A stretch of DNA of 64,000 nt from Erigeron canadensis (Eukaryota; Streptophyta; Magnoliopsida; Asterales; Asteraceae): positions 20,460,735 through 20,524,734 of the forward strand of contig NC_057769.1 in the NCBI RefSeq assembly GCF_010389155.1, written 5' to 3'. Shown piece by piece: positions 33,601 through 43,779 of this stretch; within the stretch, counting starts at the first letter, position 1; the number at the start of each line of letters is the position of its first letter. The translations under genes and the position numbers were made by a program. A model generated the notes under the pieces. That model was not told where the DNA came from. It was given only the letters and a program-made list of their open reading frames with translations, and searched no databases.

Positions 33601-35633
33601 TTGCATTTAAATACCCAACGAGTTCCAATCGGTTATTTACTTCTAGGCACATCTACTAACTCCCATACTCCAAGTTTTTCAAATTGAGTTACTTCTTCTT
33701 ACATAGCTTCAATCCAACATGGATCTTGAAGTGTTGCCTTAACATTCTTGGGTTCTACTTGTGAAATGAAACCAGAATATAAACACTCAGTTATCAATCT
33801 AGTGTCTTTCACTTCACAAAACAAACTAGTCAGCTCCTTATTCAATTGATTTCGAGTACGAACAGGTTCTGTAGCAATGCATAGAATATTTTCAACTGGA
33901 TGATCCTTATTAACTCGATATTAAGGAACCGAATCAATATTCAGACTTTCTCCTAAATTCGTTCTAATTTGAAAGTCAGGAGAGCTAAAATCATCTTCCG
34001 ATTCTTTAGAAATAGGTTCATCATCAGGCAGTGAAACCTTTGACGAAGTAAGTGATGTAGTGTTCTCGGGTTCACAGTTATCTGAATCTGTTCGCTTATT
34101 CTTGTCCTTACTACCTTCACCAATAACAGTATACTGAACTTTGGTTGAAGTAGTATCAACATTTTGAGCAGGAGGAGATGTAGGGGTAGTGGAATAATCC
34201 ATATGATCTCTTAAAATGATCACATCATCCACTGTTTTAGGATCTGAATAAGAAGCAGGACCGTGTAAAGAACAAAACACACTACCCTAATCGAAGTTCT
34301 TACCAGTTCCAGAATGTACAACGGGTTTATGACTGACATTCTTGACATTAGTGCCCAAGTCAACTTTGCCGGTCAATTTGTTGTAAACCCGTTGAATTGG
34401 AGTACCCGGCTTATAACCCATGAAAAATTCCTCTTCAACCTTTGAATCAAACTTTGACTGAGGTAGATACTTCAAGAAAGTACATGGTACACCAAATGGT
34501 TCAACATTCAATAAATTTTGTTTCTTCTTATGTAGAAGCTCATAACATGTCTTATTATGACGCTTAACTACAGAAACCCTATTTATAATATGACAAGTTG
34601 TATTCACTGCCTCCCCCCAAAACATAGTAGGGAACCCTGAATCAGCAAGCATTGTTCTAGCTATCTCGATTAGAGTCCAATTCTTTCTTTCAGCAACTCC
34701 ATTCTATTGAGGTTCATATGGTGCACTGAATTGAAGTTGGATTCCTTTGGACAAACAAAAGACTTCCAATGTCTTATTCTTAAATTCAGTTCCGTTGTCA
34801 CTCCTGATTCTCTTAATACGAACTCCATAAACGTTTTCAGTTCAACAAAGAAGTTAATCAAAATCTGTGGAGTCTCATCTTTTGATTGAAGAAAGAATAC
34901 CCATGAGAATCTCGAGTAGTCATCAGTAACCACCAAACAGTAATACATTCCACCGATACTTCTTACATTCACTGGACCAAACAAATCCATGTGAAGTAGC
35001 TCAAATGGGCTGGCAATAGAATTTTCTTGTTTCGGTTTATGGACAGACTTTTGCTGTTTCCCTTTCAGACAAAGTACACATTTATCTTCCATTTCAAGCC
35101 GCTTCATGGGAACACCTTCAAGAGAAATTAATATGTCCCATTCTTCTTTGCCATAGCAACGATTCAGATTCATTTGGTATAGTCAATAAGCAAACTGACT
35201 CCTTTGGATCATCAACACCTAACACAAGGCCATAGATGTCTCTCTTCCTAGGAGCCTTTAGCAGGATCCAGTCTTCAGGAATAACATATCCTGGTTTCAA
35301 AATAAGTGCTTCTTTCTCAGTAAAATGGACATGATTACCCTTGTCACAAATTTGAAAAACACTTAATAAATTATGTGATAATTGTTCCACATAATTGACT
35401 TTCTCCAGCGTTATCTTCCCATTGACAACATCACCTTGGCCCGAGATGTTGCCACCCTTGGAACCTGCGAAACTAACATACAAACCATTTACATCTTCAT
35501 AATTGGAAAACACTTTCTTGTCCCCTGTCATGTGCCGAGAGCATTCACTGTCAACATACCAAAGACTGATAGGCTTCCTTAGTTCTCCCTGCACATCAGA
35601 CAATAAGATGGTTAGTTTCTGAAGGGAGCCCAA
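33601..35633 (-). pseudogene. pol: Protease and integrase of element D, several frameshifts
   Basis: Protease at about 35560: WYVDSECSRHMTGD, close to the copia pattern. Integrase: HMDLFGPVNVR and VVTDDYSRFSWVFF with catalytic Asp, then the frame shifts before the SDNG motif, whose bases are present near 34800 in another frame; QQ/ERKN residues follow and the domain resumes at 34652 (MLADSGFPTMFWGEAVN). The HHCC finger spans a frame change near 35150. The linker to RT (34280-33610) is acidic and broken by stops. Confidence 0.8.
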
Positions 35634-37370
35634 ACCTTTTGAGGTTTAGGTTTGCCGAATTCATCTCTAATGATTAATTTGGTCCAATATCCATCGCTCT
35701 GTAATGGAGCCTTGGATGAGGATTGTGTCACAGACTGTTTCTTCGGTGAACTGAAATTAGCCTTAGGAGGAGAATTCCTTGGTGAATATGTACCATATCT
35801 AGAAGGGGGTGATCGGTTCTGTTGAGCCATCTTATTCCTAGGTGAATTACTCCATTGAGGTGTACGAGAACGACTCGGAGTTCCACTACTAGAAGTAGTA
35901 TTCTGTGAAGGTCCCTGTCGTTTTGGTGTCTTAGATCTATTGTTATTAATCCCTCAATCTATCACAGTAGACTCACCATATGATAAAGATTTAAGCAACT
36001 TAACATAATTCTGTGCATGTTTATTATCAGAATGTCTTTTTGCATACCATTCATAATAATCTCTTCTAAATGCACTCATAAATTGTGGTGAAGTTACTTG
36101 TTCAACTAGTTTACCTTTCCCTTTATCATTAGGAATATCATCAACATCCTTTGACTTGACTTGACTGTCATTTTTAGGATTCTTAACCTTCCTATTTGGA
36201 CATTCAATAGCTATATGACCTCTCTCACGACAAGTATAACATTTTTTTGCTTGTTGTTTTCTAGAGTGACCATATTCTATTTCAAGGATTGGAATAGCGT
36301 ACTCCTTCATTTCATCTATGGTGTCAAGCGTTTGTATTGCTTCTTCCATAGTTCTTGCTGGTTTAAAAGGAGCATAATGTCTATCCTTATATGAAATTTG
36401 TTCTGCTAATCATTCTTCTTTATTTTCTACACACCAAACTTTATCAACTATTGACTTAGGTTCAATCCTAGTTATAGATACTTCTTTATCATAGAATACT
36501 GTATCACAGTCTTTCAAATTGTAGTATACTACTTCATTAGGATTAGATTCCAATTCAGTCTGTTGGTGATCTCGTTGTAGAAGTAAATCAGAATCTTTAG
36601 ACACGTTACTTTCCTTTTTAAGAACAACATTTTCAGTAGTTAAACTAGTTAAATTTTCTTTAAGCGTTGAAACCTCTAGTTTTAAATCTGACACCATTTT
36701 ACAAACGTCAACAATTGAGAATAAAGAACAAGATACCTTTTGATCTGCAGCCTTGCAATCTGCCATGTATGCAACGAAATCTTCACTTGTCATACCTTCA
36801 GGTATCACAAAGTTCTTCATTTGATCTTCAATGCTCTCTTTGACATTATCATCTACTAGTTTAGATGAGTCTATCTTTTCTTCAGCTTCACTTACCGCTG
36901 TCAAAGGTTCACTCTCAGATATCACAGTCTCAGAAACTTTTCGCACATTCTGCCTCACTATCTCAGATGCATTCTCTTCACTTGAGTACATAGCATGATT
37001 CGAGGTATCTTCTGTTTGTGTATCCCACTGATAAGTACCATCTGGATTTTGAACAAAAACTGCCTTTGACTCCATCAAATAAGGAGTACTTGCTTGTTGT
37101 GGAGAAGCCGGTAATGTTATCATTGCTTGAGTATTCTGACTGTTTGGAGGAGTAATACCGCCTTGATTGTAGTTTTGTCTACTAGCAACGGTATTATCAT
37201 TTCTCTCAGGTCGTTGACACTCTCTAGCAAAATGACCAAATCCATCGCAATTATAACACTTCACCTTGGATTTGTCAAAGCCTTTAGTGCCATTTCCTAC
37301 AAATCTCCCTGTTCTCTGAGTAAATCTCCTGACCTTGATGGTAAGCATAGCTAGCTGCCATATACCCTGG
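35634..37370 (-). pseudogene. gag: gag of element D, 5' truncated, two CCHC knuckles
   Basis: The frame enters at the D/E junction and shows a first knuckle CYNCDGFGHFAREC (about 37260-37216), Ser/Gln-rich and helical sequence, then after a TGA at about 36410 (same frame) a second knuckle CYTCRERGHIAIEC (about 36245-36200). A second in-frame stop near 35954 precedes a Ser/Pro/Arg-rich part that leads to the protease after a frameshift near 35625. The capsid-like N-terminus is lost. Two knuckles this far apart are unusual for a copia Gag. Confidence 0.7.
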
Positions 37371-38449
37371 TAGTTGTTGATGAATACTCCAGATATTGTT
37401 GGGTAAGATTTCTTAGGTCACAGAATGAAACTACTGCTGAAGTCATCGCTCTTATCAAGCAAATTGAACTCAAATATAAGCGAAAAGTGTGTCAGTTAAG
37501 AAGTGATAATGGAACAAAATTCCAGAATGCAACTCTGGAGAAATTCTGCACTGACACTGACATCTCCTAGAATTTCTCATCAGCACACACTCCAGAGCAG
37601 AATGGAGTTGTAGAAAGAAAGAACATAACGCTGATAGAAGCTGCCAGGAGTATGCTTGCTGAATCTGGTCTTCCTAAAAAGTACTGGGCTGAAGCAATTG
37701 CAAATGCTTGTCACACCCAAAATCGCTCAGTATATGTGAAGAGACACAAGAAGACATCCTATGAAATATTAAGAAATAGAAAACCAAATATTGGTTATTT
37801 TCACGTTTTTGGATGTCCAGTATACATCCTGAATGACTCCAGTCAGTTAGACAAATTTGATGCCAAAGCTGATGAAGGATATTTCTTAGGATATTCAGCC
37901 ATTCACAAAGCCTTCTGAGTCTACAACAAATGACTAGAAAAGGTCCAGGAGTCAATTCATGTCACATTTGATAAGTCAAATGAAGCAATCAATAAAAAGC
38001 CAACCCTTAATTCTCCCCCAGAAAGTCCAATTATCTTTGGTGATCCTATCAACTACAATAAAGATTCATCTGAAGATGTTTCCAATCATCCTGACTTGGA
38101 ACCAGTGCAAATTGAAAAACCTCCCAGTAATACTTCATTTTATCCTTCAATAAGTTTCAAACTACCCTCTGAACTTGTTATTGGATCAGATGTTCGTACT
38201 ACACTAGTATCAGATGCAGTTGATTTTGAGCCAGTAATTCAAGAAATGCCTTTAAATGAAGAATTTCATGATGCAAATCGTGATCTTATAGATTCTGATG
38301 AAGATGCTGAAGTTGTCTGGCAAGATCCCATTCCAGAAAATCAATTAAATTCTTGCACTGATATTGTTGTAAGAAACAATCCTGGTCAATACTCTAAGTG
38401 GACAAAAGCTCACCCAATCAACTAGATTATCGGTGACTCCAGTAGAGGG
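37371..38449 (+). pseudogene. pol: Integrase (C-terminal part) and linker of element E
   Basis: Opens with VVDEYSRY and FLRSQNE, continues with RSDNGTKFQN, then a stop (TAG near 37570), EQNGVVERKN and IEAARSMLAESGLPKKYW, and a second stop near 37918. The linker (38096-38425) is acidic and ends before another stop at 38425. The first catalytic Asp region is at the junction, and the HHCC finger is missing. The same residues are seen in A at 11300-10635. Confidence 0.8.
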
Positions 38450-39946
38450 GTTCAGACCAGAAGTGCCTCCAGTGAACAATGTTTATATGTCAGCTTCTTA
38501 TCACTGATTGAACCGAAGAAGATTGAAGAGGCAATGAATGACCCAAGCTGGGTGATAGCTATGCAAGAAGAGCTTCATCCGTTCAAACGAAATAAAGTTT
38601 GGAATCTGGTTCCTCCTCCAGTTGGCAACAAAGAACCAATTGGAACCAGATGGGTCTTCAGGAATAAGGTCGATGAAGATGGTCATGTGATCAGAAATAA
38701 GGCCAGATTGGTGGCACAAGGGTACGTCCAGACAAACCTTGACTTTGAAGAATCATTTGCACCAGTAGCAAGGTTAGAAGCCATCAGAATGTTTTTAGCC
38801 TTTGTTGCTCATCATAAGTTCAAGGTCTACCAGATGGACGTAAAGAGTGCATTTTTGAATGGAGAATTAGAAGAAGAAGTTTATGTCAAGCAACCTCCAG
38901 GCTTCATTGATGAAAAGCATCCACATTGGGTATATCGTCTGGACAAGGCACTGTATGGCCTCAGACAAGCCCCTCGAGCCTGGTATGATAATCTGACCAA
39001 ACACTTATCAGAAAACGGTTTCAAAAGAGGTGCAATTGACAATACTTTATTTATTCTTCGTGAAAGAGGTAATCTTCTGTTGGTACAAGTTTATGTTGAT
39101 GATATTATTTTTGGTTCTACTGATGAATATTTGTGCAAGAAATTTTCAAAAATCATGTCCTCAAAATTTGAAATGAGTTTGATGGGTGAATTAACATTTT
39201 TTCTTGGACTCCAGATTAAACAAACCAGTGATGTTATTTTTATTAATTCGATATGAATTCTTCACCTTCAAAATCAACTCCAATTTCTGCACCTTTAACA
39301 ATAGATTCAGACCCTGATGGGAAGCCAGTGAACACCAGATATAATGATTGCAACATGTCTTTGTGCCAGATACCAGTCTAACCCAAAAGAATCTCATCTG
39401 GCGGCTGTAAAGCGCATTTTGAAGTACCTTAAGTATGCTCCCAGTTTGGGTCTTTGGTATCCCAAAGGCTCAGGCTTAGATCTAATGGGTTATTCAGATT
39501 CAGATTATGCAGGTTGTAAGATAGACAGGAAATCCACTACTGGTGGATGTCATTTCCTTGGTGGCAAACTGGTGAGCTGGACCAGTATGAAGCAAACTTC
39601 AGTCTCTTTATCCACTGCTGAAGCAGAATATGTGTCTGCAGCCAGTTGTTGTGCTCAGATACTCTGGATGAAGCACCAGTTGCTTGATTATGGTATTAAG
39701 TATTCAAAGACCCCTATCTTTTGTGACAATACCAGTGCCATTGCTATCTCAAACAATCCAGTCATGCACTCCAAGACGAAACACGTTGATGTCAGGTATC
39801 ATTATATTCGCGATCATGTAATGAAAAATGATGTTGAAATCCACTTTATTCCTACTGATAAACAACTTGCTGACATATTTACAAAACCTTTGGATGAGAA
39901 AACTTTTCAAAATCTTGTCAGTGAATTAGGAATGTTGAACCCTTAA
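38450..39946 (+). pseudogene. pol: Reverse transcriptase and RNase H of element E, two deletions
   Basis: RT is open from 38534: [69 protein letters not shown]. Compared with F, about 33 bases are missing near 39248 and about 50-60 bases near 39338, the latter between short ACCAG repeats; both destroy the frame. RNase H resumes at 39344: [58 protein letters not shown], ending LGMLNP with a stop at 39944-39946. Confidence 0.88.
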
Positions 39947-39950
39947 TCTG

Positions 39951-40068
39951 GAACCTTGTTATGAACGCCTTTGTGACACTGGCAGGGTTCTTTTATTCCA
40001 GATTTATAAATCTATACCAGTAAAGCTATCGAATGCCTTTGAGATACTATCTTTGCATTGATAGATTT
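39951..40068 (+). other. Two tandem stem-loops directly after pol, element E
   Basis: Hairpin 1: GAACCTTG (39951-39958) pairs with CAGGGTTC (39983-39990), inside outer arms TCTGGAA/TTCCAGA (39947-40002); the loop contains GAACGCCTTTGTG (39963-39975). Hairpin 2: AAATCTAT (40008-40015) pairs with ATAGATTT (40061-40068), with TATC/GATA closing a loop containing GAATGCCTTTGAG (40031-40043). Confidence 0.65.
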
Positions 40069-40079
40069 ATGGATCACCA

Positions 40080-40140
40080 TTCCAGGGGGAAAGACTCAGA
40101 CCACATTTTTTATATATATCTAAGTTTCAGGGGGAATTTA
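40080..40140 (+). other. Two purine-tract-like sites after pol, element E
   Basis: CCAGGGGGAAA near 40083 and TCAGGGGGAATTT near 40128 copy the core of the real tract next to the 3' LTR. Extra tracts after pol are a known trait of Sireviruses. F has both at 58147 and 58190. Confidence 0.6.
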
Positions 40141-40739
40141 TTAATTTATTTTCTCACTAGACAAATTTTTTTCTGGAAAATGTTTCTAGTACCTTGTAAA
40201 TGTGTCTCTCTCATTAATACTGGATAAGTTGATGTGCATGTTTGAATTGACTTCAGTCGCTTTGTAAATGTGTCCCTCTCATTTGTTTATATTAGTTGAT
40301 GTGCGTGTTTGAGGATTACCAGAATGGTCCAATCTGGGTACTTACTGGAGTGTCCCTCCAGTGTACCATTAATGCACATTCTACTGGCCTAATCTACCAG
40401 TGAAACTGGAGTGTCCAGTCAACCTCCAGATGCATTAAAATGAGTCTTTTTGTGTCAAATCATTATATTTTTCTTAATATTTGATGCTAGTGCATGCCAA
40501 CCTTACAATTCTTCATCTGGACAGTTACTGTTCAACTTACGTGGCATAACTTTTTCAAATTAAATGATGGTTTTGTTACCTTGGGAAGACCAAAAGTGCA
40601 AGTTGGTAATTTTTTTGGGCTGTCAACCGTCATACATTTATGTGTGATGGGAAACATTAAATGCGGATGTCAAAACCGATCAAAATTGTTTTGAAAATTT
40701 TCAAACTTACTGTTTTGAATTTCATTTTTCTCTTTCCTC
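40141..40739 (+). other. Non-coding stretch of E between hairpins and internal TATA box
   Basis: About 600 bases with many CCAGT/ACTGG words and repeated TGTGTCCCTCTCATT and TGATGTG(C)ATGTTTGA segments (40200-40320). It aligns with 58200-58797 of F and with 8400-7690 of A. No ORF is supported. Confidence 0.55.
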
Positions 40740-40747
40740 TATAAATA
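40740..40747 (+). promoter_or_regulatory. Putative internal TATA box before the aORF of E
   Basis: TATAAATA after a CT-rich run (CTCTTTCCTC), 169 nt from the aORF ATG. The following leader (CACTTTCAGTTTTATC, ATCATTTACTCC) is conserved in F and A. Confidence 0.5.
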
Positions 40748-40915
40748 CCCATATTTACCTTCACTTTCAGTTTTATCTCGAAAATCATTTACTCCCATAA
40801 CTTCAAATTCCTTCATTTATTTCCTTCTTCATTTACTCTCCAATCATCATCATCTCTCTTATTAAATTTCCTTTATCAATCTTAAATTCCTTCACTTTCA
40901 ATTTCAGTAATTTCA

Positions 40916-42539
40916 ATGGCTCCTAAACCATCTCCCAAAAATCTCTTAGCCTCAAACTATACTCTTGCTGACAACGTAAAGAAGGCAAATCACATATCTC
41001 TTTCTGCCGATGCCATCCGAATAAATATGAATAACTGGATGGCCAAACTCTCAACCAATCACTCTGCAACATCAATTATTGGAAGGTTGAACAGCTTCTT
41101 CTTGAGCAGTCCACTATATGGTGCCTTAACATTAAATCCGGGCAAAATGTACCATGACTATCTCTGCGAGTTTTGGTACACTGCAGTGTATGTGGAATCA
41201 GACAAAGCCATCCACTACACTTTAAAACAAGGCACCAAGAAGTTCACCATCACCGTCGACTCTCTCAGGGAAGATCTGAGAATGAATTATTTTGATGAAA
41301 ATGAGTTGCCGGTTGAAATTCCATCTGGAATTAATACCAGGGAAGTGTGCAGATTGATGGGGTACACTGAGATTGTGGATGAGGATGGTCAGCTACTCAG
41401 GAAGGGCACTGTATATATATGAGCAAGCTGACAGATTCGTGGAGATATTCCTACACCCTCCTAGTTGAGTGTTTGGGTGGCAGCTCTGGAGGACTTGATC
41501 AGATAAACCAGACGCAACCCAGATTGCCTACTGTTTATGGCACGGATATAGGGTGGATTTTGCCCAGATATTTTTTGATGACCTGGTAGATAGATTAAAG
41601 GTCAAGAGCAGAAAAGCATTTATTCCATTCATTCGATTTTTGTCTATTATTTTTAGACGGTCTCTGAAGAATGAGTATACTTCAACTTCAAACCATTTTT
41701 CAATGAGTGAATATTTACGAGACCTCAACCACTTAACCTCATCTCCTACTGAGGTTAAAATTCCTTCTGTCATGATTTATCATTTCCGGTAGCCAGAAGG
41801 AGCAGCAAAAGAGATTGTTGCAACAATCCAAGATGAAGGGCCCATTGCTGAAATGGTGCAACCTATTTCCCAGATAGCCCCTGATCCTCAGCAAAATGTT
41901 GAAAATATTGTTGAAATTCCACCGAACCATCCCAGGAGGCCGAGGAATAGAACTCGTCGTCTTAGGGGAGGCGGAGTTCTGGTGTCATCCCTTCCAGAAT
42001 CCTCTCATCTGGATTCTAGAGAAATTGGTCAGGAAACTGCCCCCAGCAACCACTTCTCCAGTACCAGTAGAAGGAAGTGGTGAAGAAGAAAGAGGGTCTG
42101 GCTCACCTCTTGTTATACCAGTCTCAACTGCTTGAAGTGGGGACATCATGGCTGCTGATGGGTCCTTGATAGTTAAAGAGGTTGAGGGGGAACGGAATAT
42201 ACAGATTGAAGGAGAAAATCTGGAGCAAGTGGCTTAGATTGATTTAAATGTAGGGGTGGAGAATGTTCAAGTAGAGGACCAGGCAGGTGGAACCGGCCCA
42301 GATTGGGATATGGTTGACTCTCCACTGTCTGAAGACAATGATTTTGATATAAATATGAGTTTTCTGGGAGAAGAAGAAATTGATCGCACCATCTATTCTG
42401 TCTCCCAGTCAATTCTTTCTGATATGCCTCCTCCACCCCCAGAAAATACACCAACACCTCTTCCAGAACAAAGAACAACTACAACAACTTTTGAATCACC
42501 AACTGCACCAGAAATTCAACCATCTCAAACTTTTGAACC
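40916..42539 (+). pseudogene. aORF of element E, first part
   Basis: ATG at 40916 (MAPKPSPKNLLASNYT). The N-terminal domain is well preserved: LNSFFLSSPLYGAL, YLCEFWYTAVYVES, KFTITVDSLREDLR, EVCRLMGYTEI. A frameshift lies at about 41420; after it the same domain continues (KLTDSW, SSGGLDQINQT, DFAQIFFDDLVDRLK, FIPFIRFLSIIFRRSL). Then an Arg-rich patch (HPRRPRNRTRRLRGGG), stops near 41792, 42083 and 42235, and Pro/Thr-rich sequence up to the insertion of C at 42540. Frames on either side of C agree once one GAACC copy is discounted. Confidence 0.75.
42535..42539 (+). repeat. Target duplication GAACC, left copy, of element C
   Basis: GAACC directly before the 5' LTR; the identical five bases follow the 3' LTR at 53669-53673. 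It proves a normal integrase-made insertion. Confidence 0.9.
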
Positions 42540-42820
42540 TGTTAGAGATTCAAAATAGTTCTTAGTTGTAATTTAGTCTATGAACATTTGTGTAACAACT
42601 ATAAGGTTGAGGGGGAGCTTTTGTAAGTTTTCCATGTGGTATAAATAACCCTCAATCCTTTATTACTTGTAACTTTGGAGAAACACTTAACATTTTTCAT
42701 GGATTGAATCAAAAAACACACACATCTCTCTCTCTCAAGAACACACACAAACAAACACTAACCTCCATTGATGAACACCTAACTTCCGCACCGTAACATG
42801 AACTTTTCAACATCTTATCA
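42540..42820 (+). repeat. 5' LTR of element C (281 bp)
   Basis: TGTTAGAGATTCAAAATAG ... CAACATCTTATCA. TATAAATA is at 42640-42647. It holds a GAGGGGGAGC purine-tract-like word near 42609 and an AC-rich run near 42715-42765. Confidence 0.92.
42640..42647 (+). promoter_or_regulatory. TATA box in the 5' LTR of element C
   Basis: TATAAATA in GTGGTATAAATAACC, 100 bases after the LTR start; expected core promoter of the full-length transcript. Confidence 0.65.
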
Positions 42821-42822
42821 TT

Positions 42823-42834
42823 TGGTATCAGAGC
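42823..42834 (+). other. Primer-binding site of element C (tRNA-iMet)
   Basis: TGGTATCAGAGC, two bases after the LTR, a perfect initiator-Met site. Confidence 0.92.
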
Positions 42835-43779
42835 GAAACAACAATCTGTTGAAGATCCAGATCAAATACTACACATAATCGTGTTGATTTTGTTCAAATT
42901 ATTCAAATTTCGTGTTCAAAACTTCCGTCTTTGTGTTTCATCAATTCTACACCAATTTCCACTCAATTCTTCTATTTTTGTTCACAATTCCATTCTAAAT
43001 CACCTCAGAAAACATCCTGTTAAATTTCATAATCCAATTCAACATATTCATCAAATTCTGAAATTGTGGAAAAACCGCAAAAAGTTTGGGTTTGAATTTG
43101 AGTTGATTTGAGCTATAAATTTGTTTCTAGGGTTGTGCGCGATTAGATTCTGAGCATTTTCGCTTTTGAATCAAGTTCTAACTCTCACAAACAAGAGAGA
43201 AATTGGAATTTTAGTGATTCTGCACGACTATTTTGTCGTTTTCTGTGTTCCTGAGAAAAATACCTTGAAACGATCTTAATTTAGATCGTTTTGATTCATT
43301 GTGTCTAAGACGATCTTCTCAAGATCGTCCTAGTGATTTTTGGCTTGAGGTGTTAAGACGATCTCATCAAGATCGTCCTAGCATCTGTTGGTTCTGTGTG
43401 AACTGTGTGTTGTGATTTGTTATTTCGAAGTTGTTGTGATTGGGAATCACACACTTCCTGGGTAACTGATCTCTTTGAGATTGGTTTTGCTCAACTTTCT
43501 TGAATCCATAACCAAATTCTGTCCAAAATTCCAAAATTTTTGATACTTAGAATAATTTTACTCAAAGTATTCTAAGACGATCTCTTTAAGACCGTCTTAT
43601 TTTCTTGTCTAAGACGATCTCTTTCAAGACCGTCTTACCTTCCTGCTTTCTATACTTAGATTTTTTTTTCAAGTCTTGTCCTAGCTTCCTTTCATCAAGA
43701 CGATCTCTTTTAGATTGTTTTGTCTTCCAAAATCCAAAACAAACAAATTCGAATTCCAATTCATTGTTCATTCATTTCA
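42835..43779 (+). other. Untranslated leader of element C with palindromic hairpins
   Basis: About 945 bases. Dyads on the pattern GACGATCT..AGATCGTC lie at about 43267-43292, 43306-43332, 43354-43381, 43572-43600, 43608-43636 and 43699-43726. The first has A/T arms (AAACGATCT/AGATCGTTT); others have GAC/GTC arms with one changed base. Similar to the leader of B. Confidence 0.65.

Larger units (their letters stand above)
23915..37370 (-). mobile_element. Element D: Sirevirus-like copia retrotransposon, family 4, 5' end missing
   Basis: On the minus strand: gag (from about 37370, N-terminus lost), protease, integrase, RT-RNase H ending at 32220, 3.6 kb non-coding, aORF1 (28585-26028), aORF2 (25748-24822), purine tract and 3' LTR (24562-23915). 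Primer site and 5' LTR are absent because at about 37370 the sequence switches to plus-strand integrase of element E. Many stops and frameshifts mark it as old, apart from the open aORF2. It is inserted in the aORF of D'. Confidence 0.85.
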
